From Sphingomonadaceae bacterium (lineage in GTDB: Bacteria; Pseudomonadota; Alphaproteobacteria; Sphingomonadales; Sphingomonadaceae), in contig PKED01000005.1 in the NCBI GenBank assembly GCA_002863155.1, forward strand, positions 1 to 55,613: a stretch of 55,613 nt of DNA, in the 5' to 3' direction. The notes under the pieces are model-generated. The model searched no databases and was not told where the DNA came from. It saw nothing but the letters and a program-made list of their open reading frames with translations. The position numbers and the translations under genes are program-made. Positions 26,510 to 35,590 of the stretch are shown piece by piece; position 1 is the first letter of the stretch; each line of letters opens with the position of its first letter.

Positions 26510-26941
26510 TCACTGCCCCTTCGCCACCGTGACCAGCGCGACCTTGTTGAGGCCCGCACGGTTGAGCTCGCCCATCACCGCGATCACCTTGCTGTAAGGC
26601 AGCTCGCGGTCGGCGCGCAGATAGACCTGTGGCGGCTCGCCCGGCGTGCGCGCGACTAGCCGCGCGAGCGCGTCGGGCAGCGTCGCGTCGCTCACCGCCG
26701 CTTCGTCGACGAACACACCGCCGCGCGCGTCGATTGCGATCTGCACCGGCTTCGCCTGCTGGTCGATCGGCTTGGCGCGGCTGTCGGGCAGGTTGACCGG
26801 CACCCCCGCCGTCATCAGCGGCGCGGTGACCATGAAGATGATGAGCAGCACCAGCATCACGTCGACCATCGGCGTCACATTGATGTCGGCCATCGGTGCG
26901 CGCCGCCCGCGCCCGCGCTGCGAAGGCAGGTTGATCGCCAT
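26510..26941 (-). CDS. tolR: Tol-Pal system protein TolR (ExbD/TolR family)
   Basis: TolR is the peptidoglycan-binding stator partner of TolQ. The 143-residue protein contains the family signature MADINVTPMVDVMLVLLIIF with the conserved membrane aspartate, one transmembrane helix, and a periplasmic domain with VYLRADRELPYSKVIAVMGE and a C-terminal AGLNKVALVTVAKGQ. Its ATG overlaps the tolQ stop by one base, showing coupling. Length is usual. Confidence 0.96.
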   Translation of the reverse strand: MAINLPSQRGRGRRAPMADINVTPMVDVMLVLLIIFMVTAPLMTAGVPVNLPDSRAKPIDQQAKPVQIAIDARGGVFVDEAAVSDATLPDALARLVARTPGEPPQVYLRADRELPYSKVIAVMGELNRAGLNKVALVTVAKGQ

Positions 26942-27642
26942 CAGCGCCGCGCCGCCGGGGTTTCGAGCTGGCGCGACAGCGTGGCGTGGAAGCTGTCGGC
27001 AAAGCGGTTCAGCCGCGCCTCGATCCGGTTGATGCGGTGGCTGAAGAGGTTATAGGCGATCACCGCCGGGATCGCCGCGAACAGCCCGATCGCGGTCGCA
27101 AACAGCGCCTCGGCAATTCCCGGCGCGACGACCGCAAGCGACGTGCTCTGCGCCTGGGCGATCCCGCTGAAGCTGCGCATGATGCCCCACACCGTGCCGA
27201 ACAGCCCGACAAAGGGCGCGACCGCGCCGACGGTCGCCAAAATGTTGAGCCGGTCGGCGAGCTTGTCGATCTCGGTCGCGACCGCCGCACCCATGCTCGT
27301 CGCCAGCCGTTCGCGCGTGCCTTCGCGGTCGATCGCGCCGCCCGCCGTCGATCGCCGCCATTCGGCGACGCCCGCCGCGAATACCCGCGCGACCGGCACC
27401 GGATCGTCGGCATGCGCGCGGTGGAAGGCGTCGACGTCCTCGGCCTTGTCGAAATCGCGCTCGAACGCCGCGCCGCGCCGCGCGACGCTGCCCAGCTTGA
27501 CCGTCGCCGACAGGATGATGCCCCAGGTCCAGACGCTGGCGATCAGCAGCCCGACCATCACCACCTTCACGACCGGATCGGCCTGCAAAAACAAGGCGAT
27601 CGGCGACAGCGTCGTGGCATCGGTGTTGAGTGCGAAGTTCAT
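26941..27642 (-). CDS. tolQ: Tol-Pal system protein TolQ (MotA/TolQ/ExbB proton channel family)
   Basis: TolQ forms the pentameric proton channel that energises the Tol-Pal machine. The 233-residue protein has three membrane segments; the second and third include LNILATVGAVAPFVGLFGTV, WGIMRSFSGIAQAQSTSLAV and VVAPGIAEALFATAIGLFAA, the conserved ExbB/TolQ core. It starts MNFALNTDATTLSPIALFLQ and lies nine bases after ybgC, followed by tolR with one base overlap. Confidence 0.97.
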   Translation of the reverse strand: MNFALNTDATTLSPIALFLQADPVVKVVMVGLLIASVWTWGIILSATVKLGSVARRGAAFERDFDKAEDVDAFHRAHADDPVPVARVFAAGVAEWRRSTAGGAIDREGTRERLATSMGAAVATEIDKLADRLNILATVGAVAPFVGLFGTVWGIMRSFSGIAQAQSTSLAVVAPGIAEALFATAIGLFAAIPAVIAYNLFSHRINRIEARLNRFADSFHATLSRQLETPAARR

Positions 27643-27651
27643 GCGGCTCCC

Positions 27652-28137
27652 TTATGTCGCGTCATCAGTGTCCGGCGCCCAGACGAGCGGCTGGAATGCG
27701 TCGATCCACGGCCTCGGCTGCCGCCGTGGCCGCCCGTCGGGGGCGACGAAGGCTGCGGTGACCTCGGCTTCGGCCAATATCAACCCGTCGCGGATGACTC
27801 GTTGATGAATGCGGCAAGATGCGGGGCGAACCGCGACCAATCGGCTGACCACCACCACCGCATCGTCGAGCCGGGCCGGCGCGCGATAGCGGATCGCGAG
27901 GTCGGTGACGGCATAGGCGCCCTCGCCCGCGTCGTGCGCGGCGCGCTGGTCGATCCCGGCCAGCCGCAGCATGTCGCTGCGCGCGCGTTCCATCCAGCGC
28001 AGGTAATTGGCGTGATAGACCACGCCCGACAGGTCGGTGTCCTCGAAATAGACACGCAAGGCCAGCCGGTGCTCGCGCCCGTCGAAGCGGCCGCCTGCGG
28101 GCTGATCGATCGGCTGGTCGGTTGAGGGCGCGGCCAT
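27652..28137 (-). CDS. ybgC: Tol-Pal-associated acyl-CoA thioesterase YbgC
   Basis: YbgC is a hotdog-fold thioesterase that sits first in most Tol-Pal operons. The 161-residue protein contains LRVYFEDTDLSGVVYHANYL, where the aspartate of the DTD..G.VYH..YL motif is catalytic, followed by RWMERARSDMLR. I chose ATG 28137; the open frame reaches 28299 but the extra residues are not family-like and overlap the divergent ABC gene. There is a short 25-residue extension before the hotdog domain. Nine bases separate it from tolQ. Confidence 0.95.
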   Translation of the reverse strand: MAAPSTDQPIDQPAGGRFDGREHRLALRVYFEDTDLSGVVYHANYLRWMERARSDMLRLAGIDQRAAHDAGEGAYAVTDLAIRYRAPARLDDAVVVVSRLVAVRPASCRIHQRVIRDGLILAEAEVTAAFVAPDGRPRRQPRPWIDAFQPLVWAPDTDDAT

Positions 28138-28249
28138 CGCGCAGGCTGTTAACCCAGTCTTTCCAACAATAGAACCCCGTCCGACACCCCATCGCCGCGG
28201 TGCGTTACCTCCACTAGACACCCGCCAAATCGCGGCTAGTCTCACGCAA

Positions 28250-28987
28250 ATGACCGATCTCGCGCTTCGCATTCGCGGCCTGGCCAAGGCCTTCGACAAA
28301 CCGGTGATTCAGGGCCTCGACCTCGATGTCGCGGCGGGCCAGCTCTATGCGCTGCTCGGCCCCAATGGCGCGGGCAAGACGACGACGCTGCGGATGATCA
28401 CCGGGCTGACCCGACCCGATGCGGGCACCATCGAGATTTACGGCATCGACGCGGCGCGCGATCCGCTCGGTGCCAAGGCGATCACGGCGTGGCTGCCCGA
28501 CGATCCGATGCTGTACGACAAGCTGACGCCGACCGAATATCTGGCGTTCGTTGCAGGCCTGTGGCGCGTGCCGCCCGCGCAGGCGGTGCCCGAAGCCGAG
28601 CGGCTGCTGAAATGGCTCGAGCTGTGGGACCAGCGCGACACCCGCTGCGAAGGCTTTTCGCGCGGGATGAAGCAGAAGGTCGCGCTCGCCGGCGCGCTGA
28701 TCCACAGCCCCCGCCTGCTGATCCTCGACGAGCCGCTGACCGGGCTCGACGCGACAATGGCGCGGTCGGTGAAGGATGCGTTGCGTGCCCAGGTCGATGC
28801 CGGCGCGACGGTGATCGTCACCACCCACATCCTCGAAGTCGCCGAACGGCTCGCCGACCGGATCGGCATCATCGCGCATGGCCGGATGCTGGTCGAAGGG
28901 ACGATGGCCGAGTTGAGGGAGCGCGTCGGCGGTGAGGACGCGACGCTTGAGGATGCCTTCATCCGCCTGACCAGCGAACCCGCCTGA
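28250..28987 (+). CDS. ABC transporter ATP-binding protein (ABC-2 type)
   Basis: The 245-residue nucleotide-binding subunit has Walker A GPNGAGKTTT near residue 36, a signature region CEGFSRGMKQKVALAGAL (with FSRGM in place of LSGGQ, common in this export subfamily) and Walker B LLILDEPLTGLDAT, then a TTHILEVAERLADRI switch region. It is the energy-coupling subunit of an export-type pump with the downstream membrane protein, whose ATG overlaps its stop by one base (TGATG). Substrate unknown. It lies divergent to the Tol-Pal operon. Confidence 0.95.
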   Translation: MTDLALRIRGLAKAFDKPVIQGLDLDVAAGQLYALLGPNGAGKTTTLRMITGLTRPDAGTIEIYGIDAARDPLGAKAITAWLPDDPMLYDKLTPTEYLAFVAGLWRVPPAQAVPEAERLLKWLELWDQRDTRCEGFSRGMKQKVALAGALIHSPRLLILDEPLTGLDATMARSVKDALRAQVDAGATVIVTTHILEVAERLADRIGIIAHGRMLVEGTMAELRERVGGEDATLEDAFIRLTSEPA

Positions 28988-30423
28988 TGGCCCGCGCCAG
29001 CCTGTTGCCCCAGGGGTCCTTCCCCTGGATGGTCGCACACGAAATCCGCCAGACGCTGCGCGGGATGCGGCTGGCTGCCCGCACGCGGACGCGCTGGCTC
29101 GGCTATGCGCTGCTGGCGATCTACACCAGTTTCGGCTGCCTGATCGGCTGGCTCGTGCGCGACCTGCCGATCTCCTATTCGCCGCTGGTCGGCACGGTGA
29201 TCCTCGCGGTCGCGATCGGCGCTTTCGCCTTCATGATCGCGCAGGCGGTGCTCGGCAGCCAGCATGCGCTGTTCGAATCGGGCGATCTCGACTTGCTGCT
29301 GTCGGCGCCAATGCCCGAAAGCACGGTGCTGGCGGCAAAGCTCAGCGGCATCGCCGGGGCGATCGTGACCACCTATCTGGTCCTGCTGCTGCCGATGCTG
29401 GTGCCGATCGCGGTGCTCGGCCATCCGGCGCTGCTCGGCGCGGCGGGATTGCTGATTTCGCTGGCGCTGGTCGCGGCATGCCTGGGGCTGGCGATCACGC
29501 TGGTGCTCGCAAGACTTGCCGGACCGCGTGCCGCCCGCACCGTCGGGCAGGTTGCCGCCGCGCTGCTCGGCGGCGCGCTGTTCCTGTTCGGGCAATATAG
29601 CGCGAACGGCCCGCGGCGCGGCCGCGCGGCGATCTTCGACTGGCTGCGCGAGCGCCATATCGGCGAAAGCGGCATCGGTGCGCTGCCCGGCAAGGCGGCG
29701 TTCGGCGATCCGGTCGCGATCCTGCTGCTCTGCGGCGGCGGCGTCGCGCTGTTCGCACTGACCGGCTATGCGTTCCAGCGCTGGTTCCGGACGAGCTACC
29801 AGATGGCGAGCGTGCGCCTGTCGCGCGCCGCGCCGACGGGCAAGGCGATCGGCCGCGAATTCCGCACCGGGCTGTTCGGGACGATCTTTGCCAAGGAAGT
29901 GCGGCTGCTGCTGCGCGATCCGGCGCTCGCGTTCCAGGTCGTGCTGCGGATCGTCTATCTGGCGCCGCTGCTGTTCCTCGCGCTCGGGCGGAGCAACGCG
30001 GTGCCGGTCGCGCCGACGCTCGCCTTTGCGAGCGTGCTCGTGATCGGCCAGCTGGTCGGCAGCTTCGCCTGGCTCGCGATCTCGGCGGAGGACACGCCCG
30101 ACCTGCTCACCGTCGCGCCGGTTGAAAAGCGCGCGGTCGACGGGGTGAAGCTTGCCGCCGCGCTCGCGATGGCGGCGCCGCTCGCGGTGATTCTGCCGAT
30201 CGCGGTCGCGACCGAAACCGTCCTCGGCGCGCTGGTCACGCTTGCGATGACGGCGCTTGCAGGGCTGGCGGCGGGGTTCATCGAACTCAAGCTCGCCAAG
30301 CCGATGCCACGCAAATCGTTCAACCAGCGGCGCGGCGGCGGCCTGGTCGCGGCGATCCTGTCGATGCTCGCGACCTTTGTGTTCGGCGGGATCGCGGCGG
30401 CAACCGTCTATTTGCTCGGCTGA
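28987..30423 (+). CDS. ABC transporter permease, 478 aa
   Basis: This multi-pass membrane protein carries about ten to twelve hydrophobic segments and no ATPase motifs. It starts with a short soluble stretch ([20 protein letters not shown]) and repeats groups of long helices. Translational coupling to the ATP-binding gene (TGATG) makes it the membrane subunit of the same exporter. Its 3' end overlaps the convergent ruvB gene by 16 bases. I do not recognise a specific substrate family; the arrangement resembles ABC-2-type permeases acting on large substrates. Confidence 0.87.
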   Translation: MARASLLPQGSFPWMVAHEIRQTLRGMRLAARTRTRWLGYALLAIYTSFGCLIGWLVRDLPISYSPLVGTVILAVAIGAFAFMIAQAVLGSQHALFESGDLDLLLSAPMPESTVLAAKLSGIAGAIVTTYLVLLLPMLVPIAVLGHPALLGAAGLLISLALVAACLGLAITLVLARLAGPRAARTVGQVAAALLGGALFLFGQYSANGPRRGRAAIFDWLRERHIGESGIGALPGKAAFGDPVAILLLCGGGVALFALTGYAFQRWFRTSYQMASVRLSRAAPTGKAIGREFRTGLFGTIFAKEVRLLLRDPALAFQVVLRIVYLAPLLFLALGRSNAVPVAPTLAFASVLVIGQLVGSFAWLAISAEDTPDLLTVAPVEKRAVDGVKLAAALAMAAPLAVILPIAVATETVLGALVTLAMTALAGLAAGFIELKLAKPMPRKSFNQRRGGGLVAAILSMLATFVFGGIAAATVYLLG

Positions 30424-31439
30424 TCGAACAGCCCGTCCTGCGTGCCCGGCGGCGGCGCCAGCCCCAGATGGGTCCAGGCCAGCCCGTTCAGGCAGCGCCC
30501 GCGCGCGGTCCGCGCAACCAGGCCCAGCTGGATCAGATAGGGTTCGATCACTTCCTCGATCGTGTCGCGCGGCTCGCTGAGGCCCGCCGCGAGCGTCTCC
30601 ACACCCACCGGGCCGCCGCGATAGATGTCGGCGATCATCGTCAGGTAACGCCGGTCCATCGCATCGAGCCCGAGCCGGTCGACTTCGAGCCGGTTGAGCG
30701 CCGCGTCGGCCGCGCGCGCATCGACGATCTCGTGCCCGGCGGCATGCGCGAAATCGCGCACCCGGCGCAGCAGCCGCCCGGCGATCCGCGGCGTTCCCCG
30801 CGCGCGCCCGGCGATTTCGCGCGCACCGTCGGGCGCGATCGGCAGGTTGAGCAGCCCCGCTGCGCGCGTCACGACGCGCTCCAGCTCGGCGACGGTGTAG
30901 AAATTGAGCCGCACCGGAATGCCGAAGCGGTCGCGCAAGGGGGTGGTGAGCAGCCCCTGCCGCGTCGTCGCGCCGACCAGCGTAAAGCGCGGCAGGTCGA
31001 TCCGCACGCTGCGCGCCGACGGCCCCTCGCCGATCATCAGGTCGAGCGCGCGGTCCTCCATCGCGGGATAGAGCACTTCCTCGACCTGCGGCTGGAGCCG
31101 GTGGATCTCGTCGATGAACAGCACGTCGCCATCCTCGAGATTGGTGAGCAGCGCGGCGAGATCGCCCGACTTGGCGATGACCGGGCCGGATGTGGCACGG
31201 AACCCCACCCCCATTTCGCGCGCGATGATCTGCGCCAGCGTCGTCTTGCCCAGCCCCGGCGGGCCGAAGAACAGCACATGGTCGAGCGCCTCGCCCCGCG
31301 CCTTGGCGGCGGCGATGAACACGCGCAGATTCTCGCGCGCCGCTTGCTGTCCGACGAAATCGTCGAGCGATTTCGGACGCAGCGCCGCGTCGACATCTTC
31401 GGGCGCGCGGGCGGGGGAGAGGAGGCGGTCGTCGGTCAT
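30408..31439 (-). CDS. ruvB: Holliday junction branch migration helicase RuvB
   Basis: RuvB is the hexameric AAA+ motor that drives branch migration together with RuvA. The 343-residue protein has Walker [15 protein letters not shown], Walker [11 protein letters not shown], the [11 protein letters not shown] opening and the winged C-terminal domain with [20 protein letters not shown]. Its ATG overlaps the stop of the 51-residue microprotein gene by four bases (ATGA), an unusual arrangement since ruvB normally follows ruvA directly. The preceding GGCGCAGGACC region gives no strong ribosome binding site, so coupling is likely needed. Confidence 0.97.
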   Translation of the reverse strand: MTDDRLLSPARAPEDVDAALRPKSLDDFVGQQAARENLRVFIAAAKARGEALDHVLFFGPPGLGKTTLAQIIAREMGVGFRATSGPVIAKSGDLAALLTNLEDGDVLFIDEIHRLQPQVEEVLYPAMEDRALDLMIGEGPSARSVRIDLPRFTLVGATTRQGLLTTPLRDRFGIPVRLNFYTVAELERVVTRAAGLLNLPIAPDGAREIAGRARGTPRIAGRLLRRVRDFAHAAGHEIVDARAADAALNRLEVDRLGLDAMDRRYLTMIADIYRGGPVGVETLAAGLSEPRDTIEEVIEPYLIQLGLVARTARGRCLNGLAWTHLGLAPPPGTQDGLFDQPSK

Positions 31440-31591
31440 TCTCTAACCCCGGCGCAGGACCTTTCCCGCCAGACACCGCCAGCGTCCAGACAACGATCGA
31501 TCGAAAAATAGTCATAAGTTAGATAGCTCGCGCCGATGATTAGCGCACCAAGACACACTGCAAGCGTGACTAAATTCCGCTTCCGCTTCAC
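31436..31591 (-). CDS. 51-residue single-TM microprotein with ID-x-CLDAGG-x-W motif, between vapD-like gene and ruvB
   Basis: I translated this short frame by hand. It starts with GTG at 31591, overlapping the VapD-like gene's stop by four bases (GTGA), and ends with a TGA at 31436 that overlaps ruvB's ATG by four bases. The protein opens [20 protein letters not shown]: basic residues, then a hydrophobic helix (about 6-24), and ends in a periplasm-facing tail with [18 protein letters not shown]. The CLDAGG.W....C pattern, with two cysteines eleven positions apart, recurs in small bacterial proteins as far as I recall. G+C is about 50%, well below ruvA and ruvB. Function is unknown. The two four-base overlaps make a real gene likely. 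Confidence 0.8.
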   Translation of the reverse strand: MKRKRNLVTLAVCLGALIIGASYLTYDYFSIDRCLDAGGVWRERSCAGVRE

Positions 31592-31866
31592 GACTTCATG
31601 AAATCCGTGAAATCACTCCAGTGCTCGACCTTGAAAGCGCGGATGTCGCGGACGCAGATCGGGAACCACGGCAGCGCTTTGAGCGCGTTCATCGCAAGCG
31701 TCACGTTCACCAAGCTATCGTTAGTCGACACATAGACGCTGCCTTGAACGCGCTGAAAACCGTAGCGATTGAGCACCGCGCCAATCTCGGCATATGCTTG
31801 CGACAGCCCCTTGGAATGAGTCAGTTTGGTCTGATTCCAAAGCAGGTCGAAACCGATCGCGAACAT
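31588..31866 (-). CDS. VapD-like (Cas2-related) endoribonuclease toxin homologue
   Basis: The 92-residue protein matches the VapD family: MFAIGFDLLWNQ with the conserved FD near residue 7, SQAYAEIGAVLNRYGFQRVQ, then GSVYV, and CVRDIRAFKVEHWSDFT. VapD proteins are ferredoxin-fold RNases related to Cas2, and the length is normal. The ATG overlaps the stop of the antitoxin-like gene by one base (TGATG), as in toxin-antitoxin pairs. Base composition (about 55% G+C) is clearly lower than the surrounding ruvA and ruvB, pointing to acquisition by transfer. No cas genes or repeats are nearby, so it is not part of a CRISPR system. Confidence 0.88.
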   Translation of the reverse strand: MFAIGFDLLWNQTKLTHSKGLSQAYAEIGAVLNRYGFQRVQGSVYVSTNDSLVNVTLAMNALKALPWFPICVRDIRAFKVEHWSDFTDFMKS

Positions 31867-32054
31867 CAGTCGTCCAGCGGATCGCGCAGAATGTCCTCGA
31901 TCGGGTAATCCAAGTCTTCGTCGGATTCGATGACGTGGATGCGCATCTGCTTTCTGCCGTCGTCAGTCGGTGCCGCGTTGCCGATCACTTCATAGGGTGG
32001 GCCGTTGCGTCCGATGCGGCGAACGGTGCCAACGAGAATGTCCATCTTGGTCAT
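31866..32054 (-). CDS. Small antitoxin-like protein (DUF5397/VapX-type) paired with the VapD-like gene
   Basis: The 62-residue protein reads like a small beta-rich domain: MDILVGTVRRIGRNGPPYEV near the start, a strand MRIHVIESDEDLDYPIEDIL and an acidic end. It resembles the DUF5397 family that I recall next to vapD in Alphaproteobacteria, and would be the antitoxin in a VapX-VapD-type module. A good ribosome binding site (GGAGAA) lies before the ATG at 32054. Its start is 42 bases downstream of the ruvA stop and its stop overlaps the toxin start. Function is inferred from position. Confidence 0.75.
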   Translation of the reverse strand: MTKMDILVGTVRRIGRNGPPYEVIGNAAPTDDGRKQMRIHVIESDEDLDYPIEDILRDPLDD

Positions 32055-32096
32055 TGCAATTCTCCAGACGAAGCAATGCTTCCCGGTGTCCGCACC

Positions 32097-32690
32097 TTAC
32101 TTCGCCGCCTTGCGCAGCGCCAGCCGAACCAGCGTGTCGAGGCTTGCGCCCGGGCCCAGTTCCTCCTCCGCCGCCGCCACCGCCGCGCTCGCTTCGGCGG
32201 GGCGGAAGCCCAGGTTGAGCAGCGCAGATACCGCGTCGGCGCTCGCGCCCTTGGGCACCGCGCCCGCGCCCGCCGCACCGACGACCACGCCGCCCGCCGC
32301 ATCCTTCAGCTCGCGCACGATCCGCTCGGCAAGCTTGGGCCCCACGCCGTTCGCGCGCGCGACCATCGCCTTGTCCTGCGCCGCGATCGCGCGGCTCAGC
32401 TCCGCCGGGTCGAGCGTCGACAGGATCGCGAGCGCCACCCGCGCGCCCACCCCCTGCACGCCGGTCAGCAGCCGGAACCAGTCGCGCTCGGCGGCGGTCG
32501 CAAAGCCCGCGAGCCGGATAAAATCCTCCCCCACCAGCATTTCGGTGTGGAGCATCACCGCCTCGCCCACGGGGCCGATGCTGGCGAGCGTCTTCGCCGA
32601 CGCGCCGACCAGATAGCCGACGCCGCCGACGTCGATCACCGCGCTGTCGATGCCGGTCGAATGCAGCCGTCCTTTCAGATGCGCGATCAT
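32097..32690 (-). CDS. ruvA: Holliday junction branch migration protein RuvA
   Basis: RuvA binds four-way junctions and loads RuvB. The 197-residue protein has the N-terminal OB domain ([20 protein letters not shown]), helix-hairpin-helix motifs ([20 protein letters not shown] and [19 protein letters not shown]) and the flexible alanine-rich linker before the C-terminal RuvB-binding domain ([20 protein letters not shown]). Length is usual. No ruvC is present upstream, where a divergent fhs gene lies instead. Downstream, ruvB is displaced by the VapD-like cassette. Confidence 0.96.
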   Translation of the reverse strand: MIAHLKGRLHSTGIDSAVIDVGGVGYLVGASAKTLASIGPVGEAVMLHTEMLVGEDFIRLAGFATAAERDWFRLLTGVQGVGARVALAILSTLDPAELSRAIAAQDKAMVARANGVGPKLAERIVRELKDAAGGVVVGAAGAGAVPKGASADAVSALLNLGFRPAEASAAVAAAEEELGPGASLDTLVRLALRKAAK

Positions 32691-32785
32691 CGGCCCTTGC
32701 TAGGGCGCGCCCGCGCGCCTGTCACCTGACTTGTCGCGCAGCTGCGGAACGGGCAGTGCTTCCCCAAAGATTGCGAGGGAGCGCC

Positions 32786-34447
32786 ATGCCAACCGATATC
32801 GAGATTGCCCGCCAGGTCACGCTGCAACCGATCACCGATGTCGCCGCCCAAGCCGGCATTCCGGCAGGCGCGATCGAGCCCTATGGCCGCACCAAGGCCA
32901 AGATCGACATCGCCGCGCTGCCAGCGCCCAAGGCACAGGGCAGGCTGATCCTGGTCACCGCGATCAACCCCACGCCAGCGGGCGAAGGCAAGACGACGAC
33001 GTCGATCGGCCTTGCCGATGCGCTCAACCTCACCGGGCGCAAGACCATCCTCGCCTTGCGCGAACCGTCGCTCGGCCCCTGTTTCGGCACCAAGGGGGGT
33101 GCCACCGGCGGCGGGCGGGCGCAGGTGGCGCCGATGGTCGACATCAACCTGCACTTCACCGGCGATTTCCACGCGATCACCGCCGCGCACAATCTGCTGG
33201 CCGCGATGATCGACAACCATATCCATTGGGGCAATGCGCTCGACATCGACGCGCGGCGCGTCACCTGGCGGCGGGTACTCGACATGAACGACCGGGCTTT
33301 GCGCGACATCGCCCAGTCGCTCGGCGGCGTCGCCAATGGTTACCCGCGCGAATCGGGCTTCGACATCACCGTCGCGTCCGAAGTGATGGCGGTGCTGTGC
33401 CTGGCCGAGAACATGGCCGATCTCCAGGCGCGCCTGGGGCGGATCATCGTCGCCGAGACGCGCGCGCGTACGCCGGTCACCGCGCGCGACCTGAAGGCCG
33501 ACGGCGCGATGGCGGTGCTGCTGGCCGAGGCGATCAAGCCCAATCTCGTCCAGACGCTGGAGGGCAATCCGGCGATCATTCACGGCGGACCGTTCGCGAA
33601 CATCGCGCATGGCTGCAATTCGGTGATCGCAACGCGCGCGGCGCTGGGGCTCGCCGATTATGTCGTCACCGAAGCGGGGTTCGGCGCCGATCTGGGCGCG
33701 GAGAAATTCTTCGACATCAAATGCCGCCAGGCGGGCCTGACTCCGGCCGCCGCGGTGATCGTCGCGACGGTGCGCGCGCTCAAGATGAACGGCGGCGTCG
33801 CCAAGGGCGATCTCGCGGCCGAGGATGTCGCGGCGGTCGAGCGCGGCGTGGTCAACCTCGTCCGCCATATCGAGAATGTCCGGCAATTCGGCGTGCCCGC
33901 CGTCGTCGCGATCAACCATTTCGGCGGTGACAGCGCAGACGAGATCGCGGTGATCGAAGCCGCCTGCGCCGCCCACGGCGTCCGCGCGGTGCTGTGCCGC
34001 CACTGGGCCGAAGGCGGCGCGGGCGCGACCGACCTTGCCGATGCGGTCGCCGCGCTGGCCGAACGCGGCAATGATTTCGCGCCGCTCTATGGCGACGAGC
34101 TGCCGCTGCTCGACAAGATCCGCGCCGTCGCGACCCGGCTCTACCGCGCCGCCGACATCGCGCCCGCGCCCAGCGTCACCGCGCAGCTGAAGCGCTGGGA
34201 AGCGGCGGGCTTTGCCCATCTGCCGGTCTGCATGGCCAAGACGCAGTACAGCTTTTCCGCCGACCCGACGCTGCTCGGCGCGCCCGAAGGCCACATATTG
34301 CCGATCCGCGAAGTGCGGCTGGCGGCGGGCGCGGGCTTCGTCGTCGCGATCTGCGGCGATCTGATGACCATGCCCGGCTTGCCGCGCGTCCCCGCCGCCG
34401 AAGCCATCGGCCTCGACGCGCAAGGTCAGGTCGAGGGATTGTTCTGA
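32786..34447 (+). CDS. fhs: Formate--tetrahydrofolate ligase
   Basis: This enzyme makes 10-formyltetrahydrofolate from formate, THF and ATP, feeding one-carbon metabolism. The 553-residue length is normal. The ATP-binding segment [18 protein letters not shown], the [19 protein letters not shown] loop, and [20 protein letters not shown] are highly conserved in this family. I chose ATG 32786 with GAGGGA upstream; an earlier in-frame start at 32756 adds only ten atypical residues. The stop overlaps the next gene's ATG by one base (TGATG), so it is coupled to a glycoside hydrolase. Confidence 0.96.
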   Translation: MPTDIEIARQVTLQPITDVAAQAGIPAGAIEPYGRTKAKIDIAALPAPKAQGRLILVTAINPTPAGEGKTTTSIGLADALNLTGRKTILALREPSLGPCFGTKGGATGGGRAQVAPMVDINLHFTGDFHAITAAHNLLAAMIDNHIHWGNALDIDARRVTWRRVLDMNDRALRDIAQSLGGVANGYPRESGFDITVASEVMAVLCLAENMADLQARLGRIIVAETRARTPVTARDLKADGAMAVLLAEAIKPNLVQTLEGNPAIIHGGPFANIAHGCNSVIATRAALGLADYVVTEAGFGADLGAEKFFDIKCRQAGLTPAAAVIVATVRALKMNGGVAKGDLAAEDVAAVERGVVNLVRHIENVRQFGVPAVVAINHFGGDSADEIAVIEAACAAHGVRAVLCRHWAEGGAGATDLADAVAALAERGNDFAPLYGDELPLLDKIRAVATRLYRAADIAPAPSVTAQLKRWEAAGFAHLPVCMAKTQYSFSADPTLLGAPEGHILPIREVRLAAGAGFVVAICGDLMTMPGLPRVPAAEAIGLDAQGQVEGLF

Positions 34448-35553
34448 TGCGCCTCCCCCGTCCGTTCGCCGCGCTTGCCCTGCTCGCCACGCTCGGCGCC
34501 GCGCCAGCACCGCGCGAGCCCGTCTATATGGGCGGCGACCTGTCCTATGCGAACGAGATGCGCGATTGCGGCGCGGTCTATCGCGCGGGCGGCAAGCCCG
34601 TCGATCCGTTCGTGCTGATGAAGGCGCGCGGCGGCAATCTGGCGCGTATCCGCCTTTGGAACGATCCCAAATGGACGCGCTACAGCACGCTCGCCGATGT
34701 GAAAGTCTCGATCGCGCGCGCACACAAGGCGGGGCTGCAGGTGCTGCTTGACTTTCATTATTCGGACGACTGGGCCGATGGCGACAAGCAGAACCCGCCC
34801 GCCGCCTGGGTGGGCCTGACCGACGCGCAGCAGGCGCAGGCGCTGCACGACTTCACCCGCCAGGTGCTCGACACGCTGGCGCGCGAAAAGCTGTGGCCCG
34901 AACTCGTCCAGGTCGGCAACGAAACCAATCCCGAACTCGCGGCGGGGCCGAAAAAGGGCATCGACTGGACGCGCAACGCGCTGCTGCTCAACGCCGGGCT
35001 GAAGGCGGTGCGCGAGTCTGCCAAAGCCGCAGGCAAGCCGGTGAGGACCATGCTCCACATCGCCCAGCCCGAAAACGCCGAACCTTGGTTCGCCGCCGCG
35101 CGCCAAGCGGGCGTGACCGATTACGACATGATCGGCCTCAGCTATTACCGCAAATGGTCGACGCAGGATATTGCGGGCCTGACCGCGACGATCCGCCGCC
35201 TGCGCGCCACTTATGCGCGGCCGGTGATGGTCGTCGAGACCGCCTATCCCTTCACCGCCGACAATGCCGATGCGTCGGCCAATCTGCTCGGGTCCGATTC
35301 GCTCGATCCCGCCTATCCGGCGACGCCTGCGGGCCAGCGCGCCTATATGATCGACCTGACGCGGGCGGTGTTTGCGGCCGGCGGCAACGGCGTCAATTAC
35401 TGGGCACCCGACTGGGTCTCGACGCGCTGCGGCACCCGCTGGGGGCCGGGTTCGGGCTGGGACAATGCGACCTGGTTCGATTTCCACAACCGGCTGGAGG
35501 CATTGCCGGTGATGGATTTCCTGCGCGAGCGCCCAGCCGTTTCGGCGAAATAA
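34447..35553 (+). CDS. Arabinogalactan endo-beta-1,4-galactanase (GH53), exported
   Basis: GH53 enzymes cut beta-1,4-galactan in plant cell walls. The 368-residue protein starts with a signal peptide ([20 protein letters not shown]) and has the family landmarks: LSYANEMRDCGAVYR, RIRLWNDPK, QVLLDFHYSDDWADGDKQNP, the acid/base glutamate in LVQVGNETNPEL and the nucleophile glutamate in VMVVETAYPF. Length is typical for single-domain bacterial members. It is translationally coupled to formate-THF ligase, an odd partner that I cannot explain metabolically. No transporters or beta-galactosidases for galactan use are adjacent. Confidence 0.92.
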   Translation: MRLPRPFAALALLATLGAAPAPREPVYMGGDLSYANEMRDCGAVYRAGGKPVDPFVLMKARGGNLARIRLWNDPKWTRYSTLADVKVSIARAHKAGLQVLLDFHYSDDWADGDKQNPPAAWVGLTDAQQAQALHDFTRQVLDTLAREKLWPELVQVGNETNPELAAGPKKGIDWTRNALLLNAGLKAVRESAKAAGKPVRTMLHIAQPENAEPWFAAARQAGVTDYDMIGLSYYRKWSTQDIAGLTATIRRLRATYARPVMVVETAYPFTADNADASANLLGSDSLDPAYPATPAGQRAYMIDLTRAVFAAGGNGVNYWAPDWVSTRCGTRWGPGSGWDNATWFDFHNRLEALPVMDFLRERPAVSAK

Positions 35554-35555
35554 AC

Positions 35556-35585
35556 TTGACATTTATAACCGTTTTGGCTATAAAT
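35556..35585 (+). promoter_or_regulatory. Near-consensus sigma-70-type promoter in a gene-poor region
   Basis: TTGACA (35556..35561) and TATAAA(T) (35579..35585) are separated by 17 bases, the ideal arrangement, in an A/T-rich island directly after the GH53 stop codon. Such a match by chance is unlikely in this GC-rich DNA. The transcript would begin near 35591 and run into a strongly foldable stretch with no credible protein-coding gene. Confidence 0.65.
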
Positions 35586-35590
35586 CGTCG

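Noticed and set aside
28438..31515. Very long minus-strand frame through the ABC exporter genes
   Set aside because: It is a G+C-driven shadow with no family-like segments. The plus-strand ABC genes and minus-strand ruvB explain the region.
31588..31866. Cas2-like protein as a sign of a CRISPR locus
   Set aside because: VapD shares the Cas2 fold, but no repeats, spacers or other cas genes occur nearby.
32687..34723. Long minus-strand frame opposite fhs
   Set aside because: The translation is mostly arginine and histidine rich without conserved motifs, whereas the fhs frame has all its motifs.
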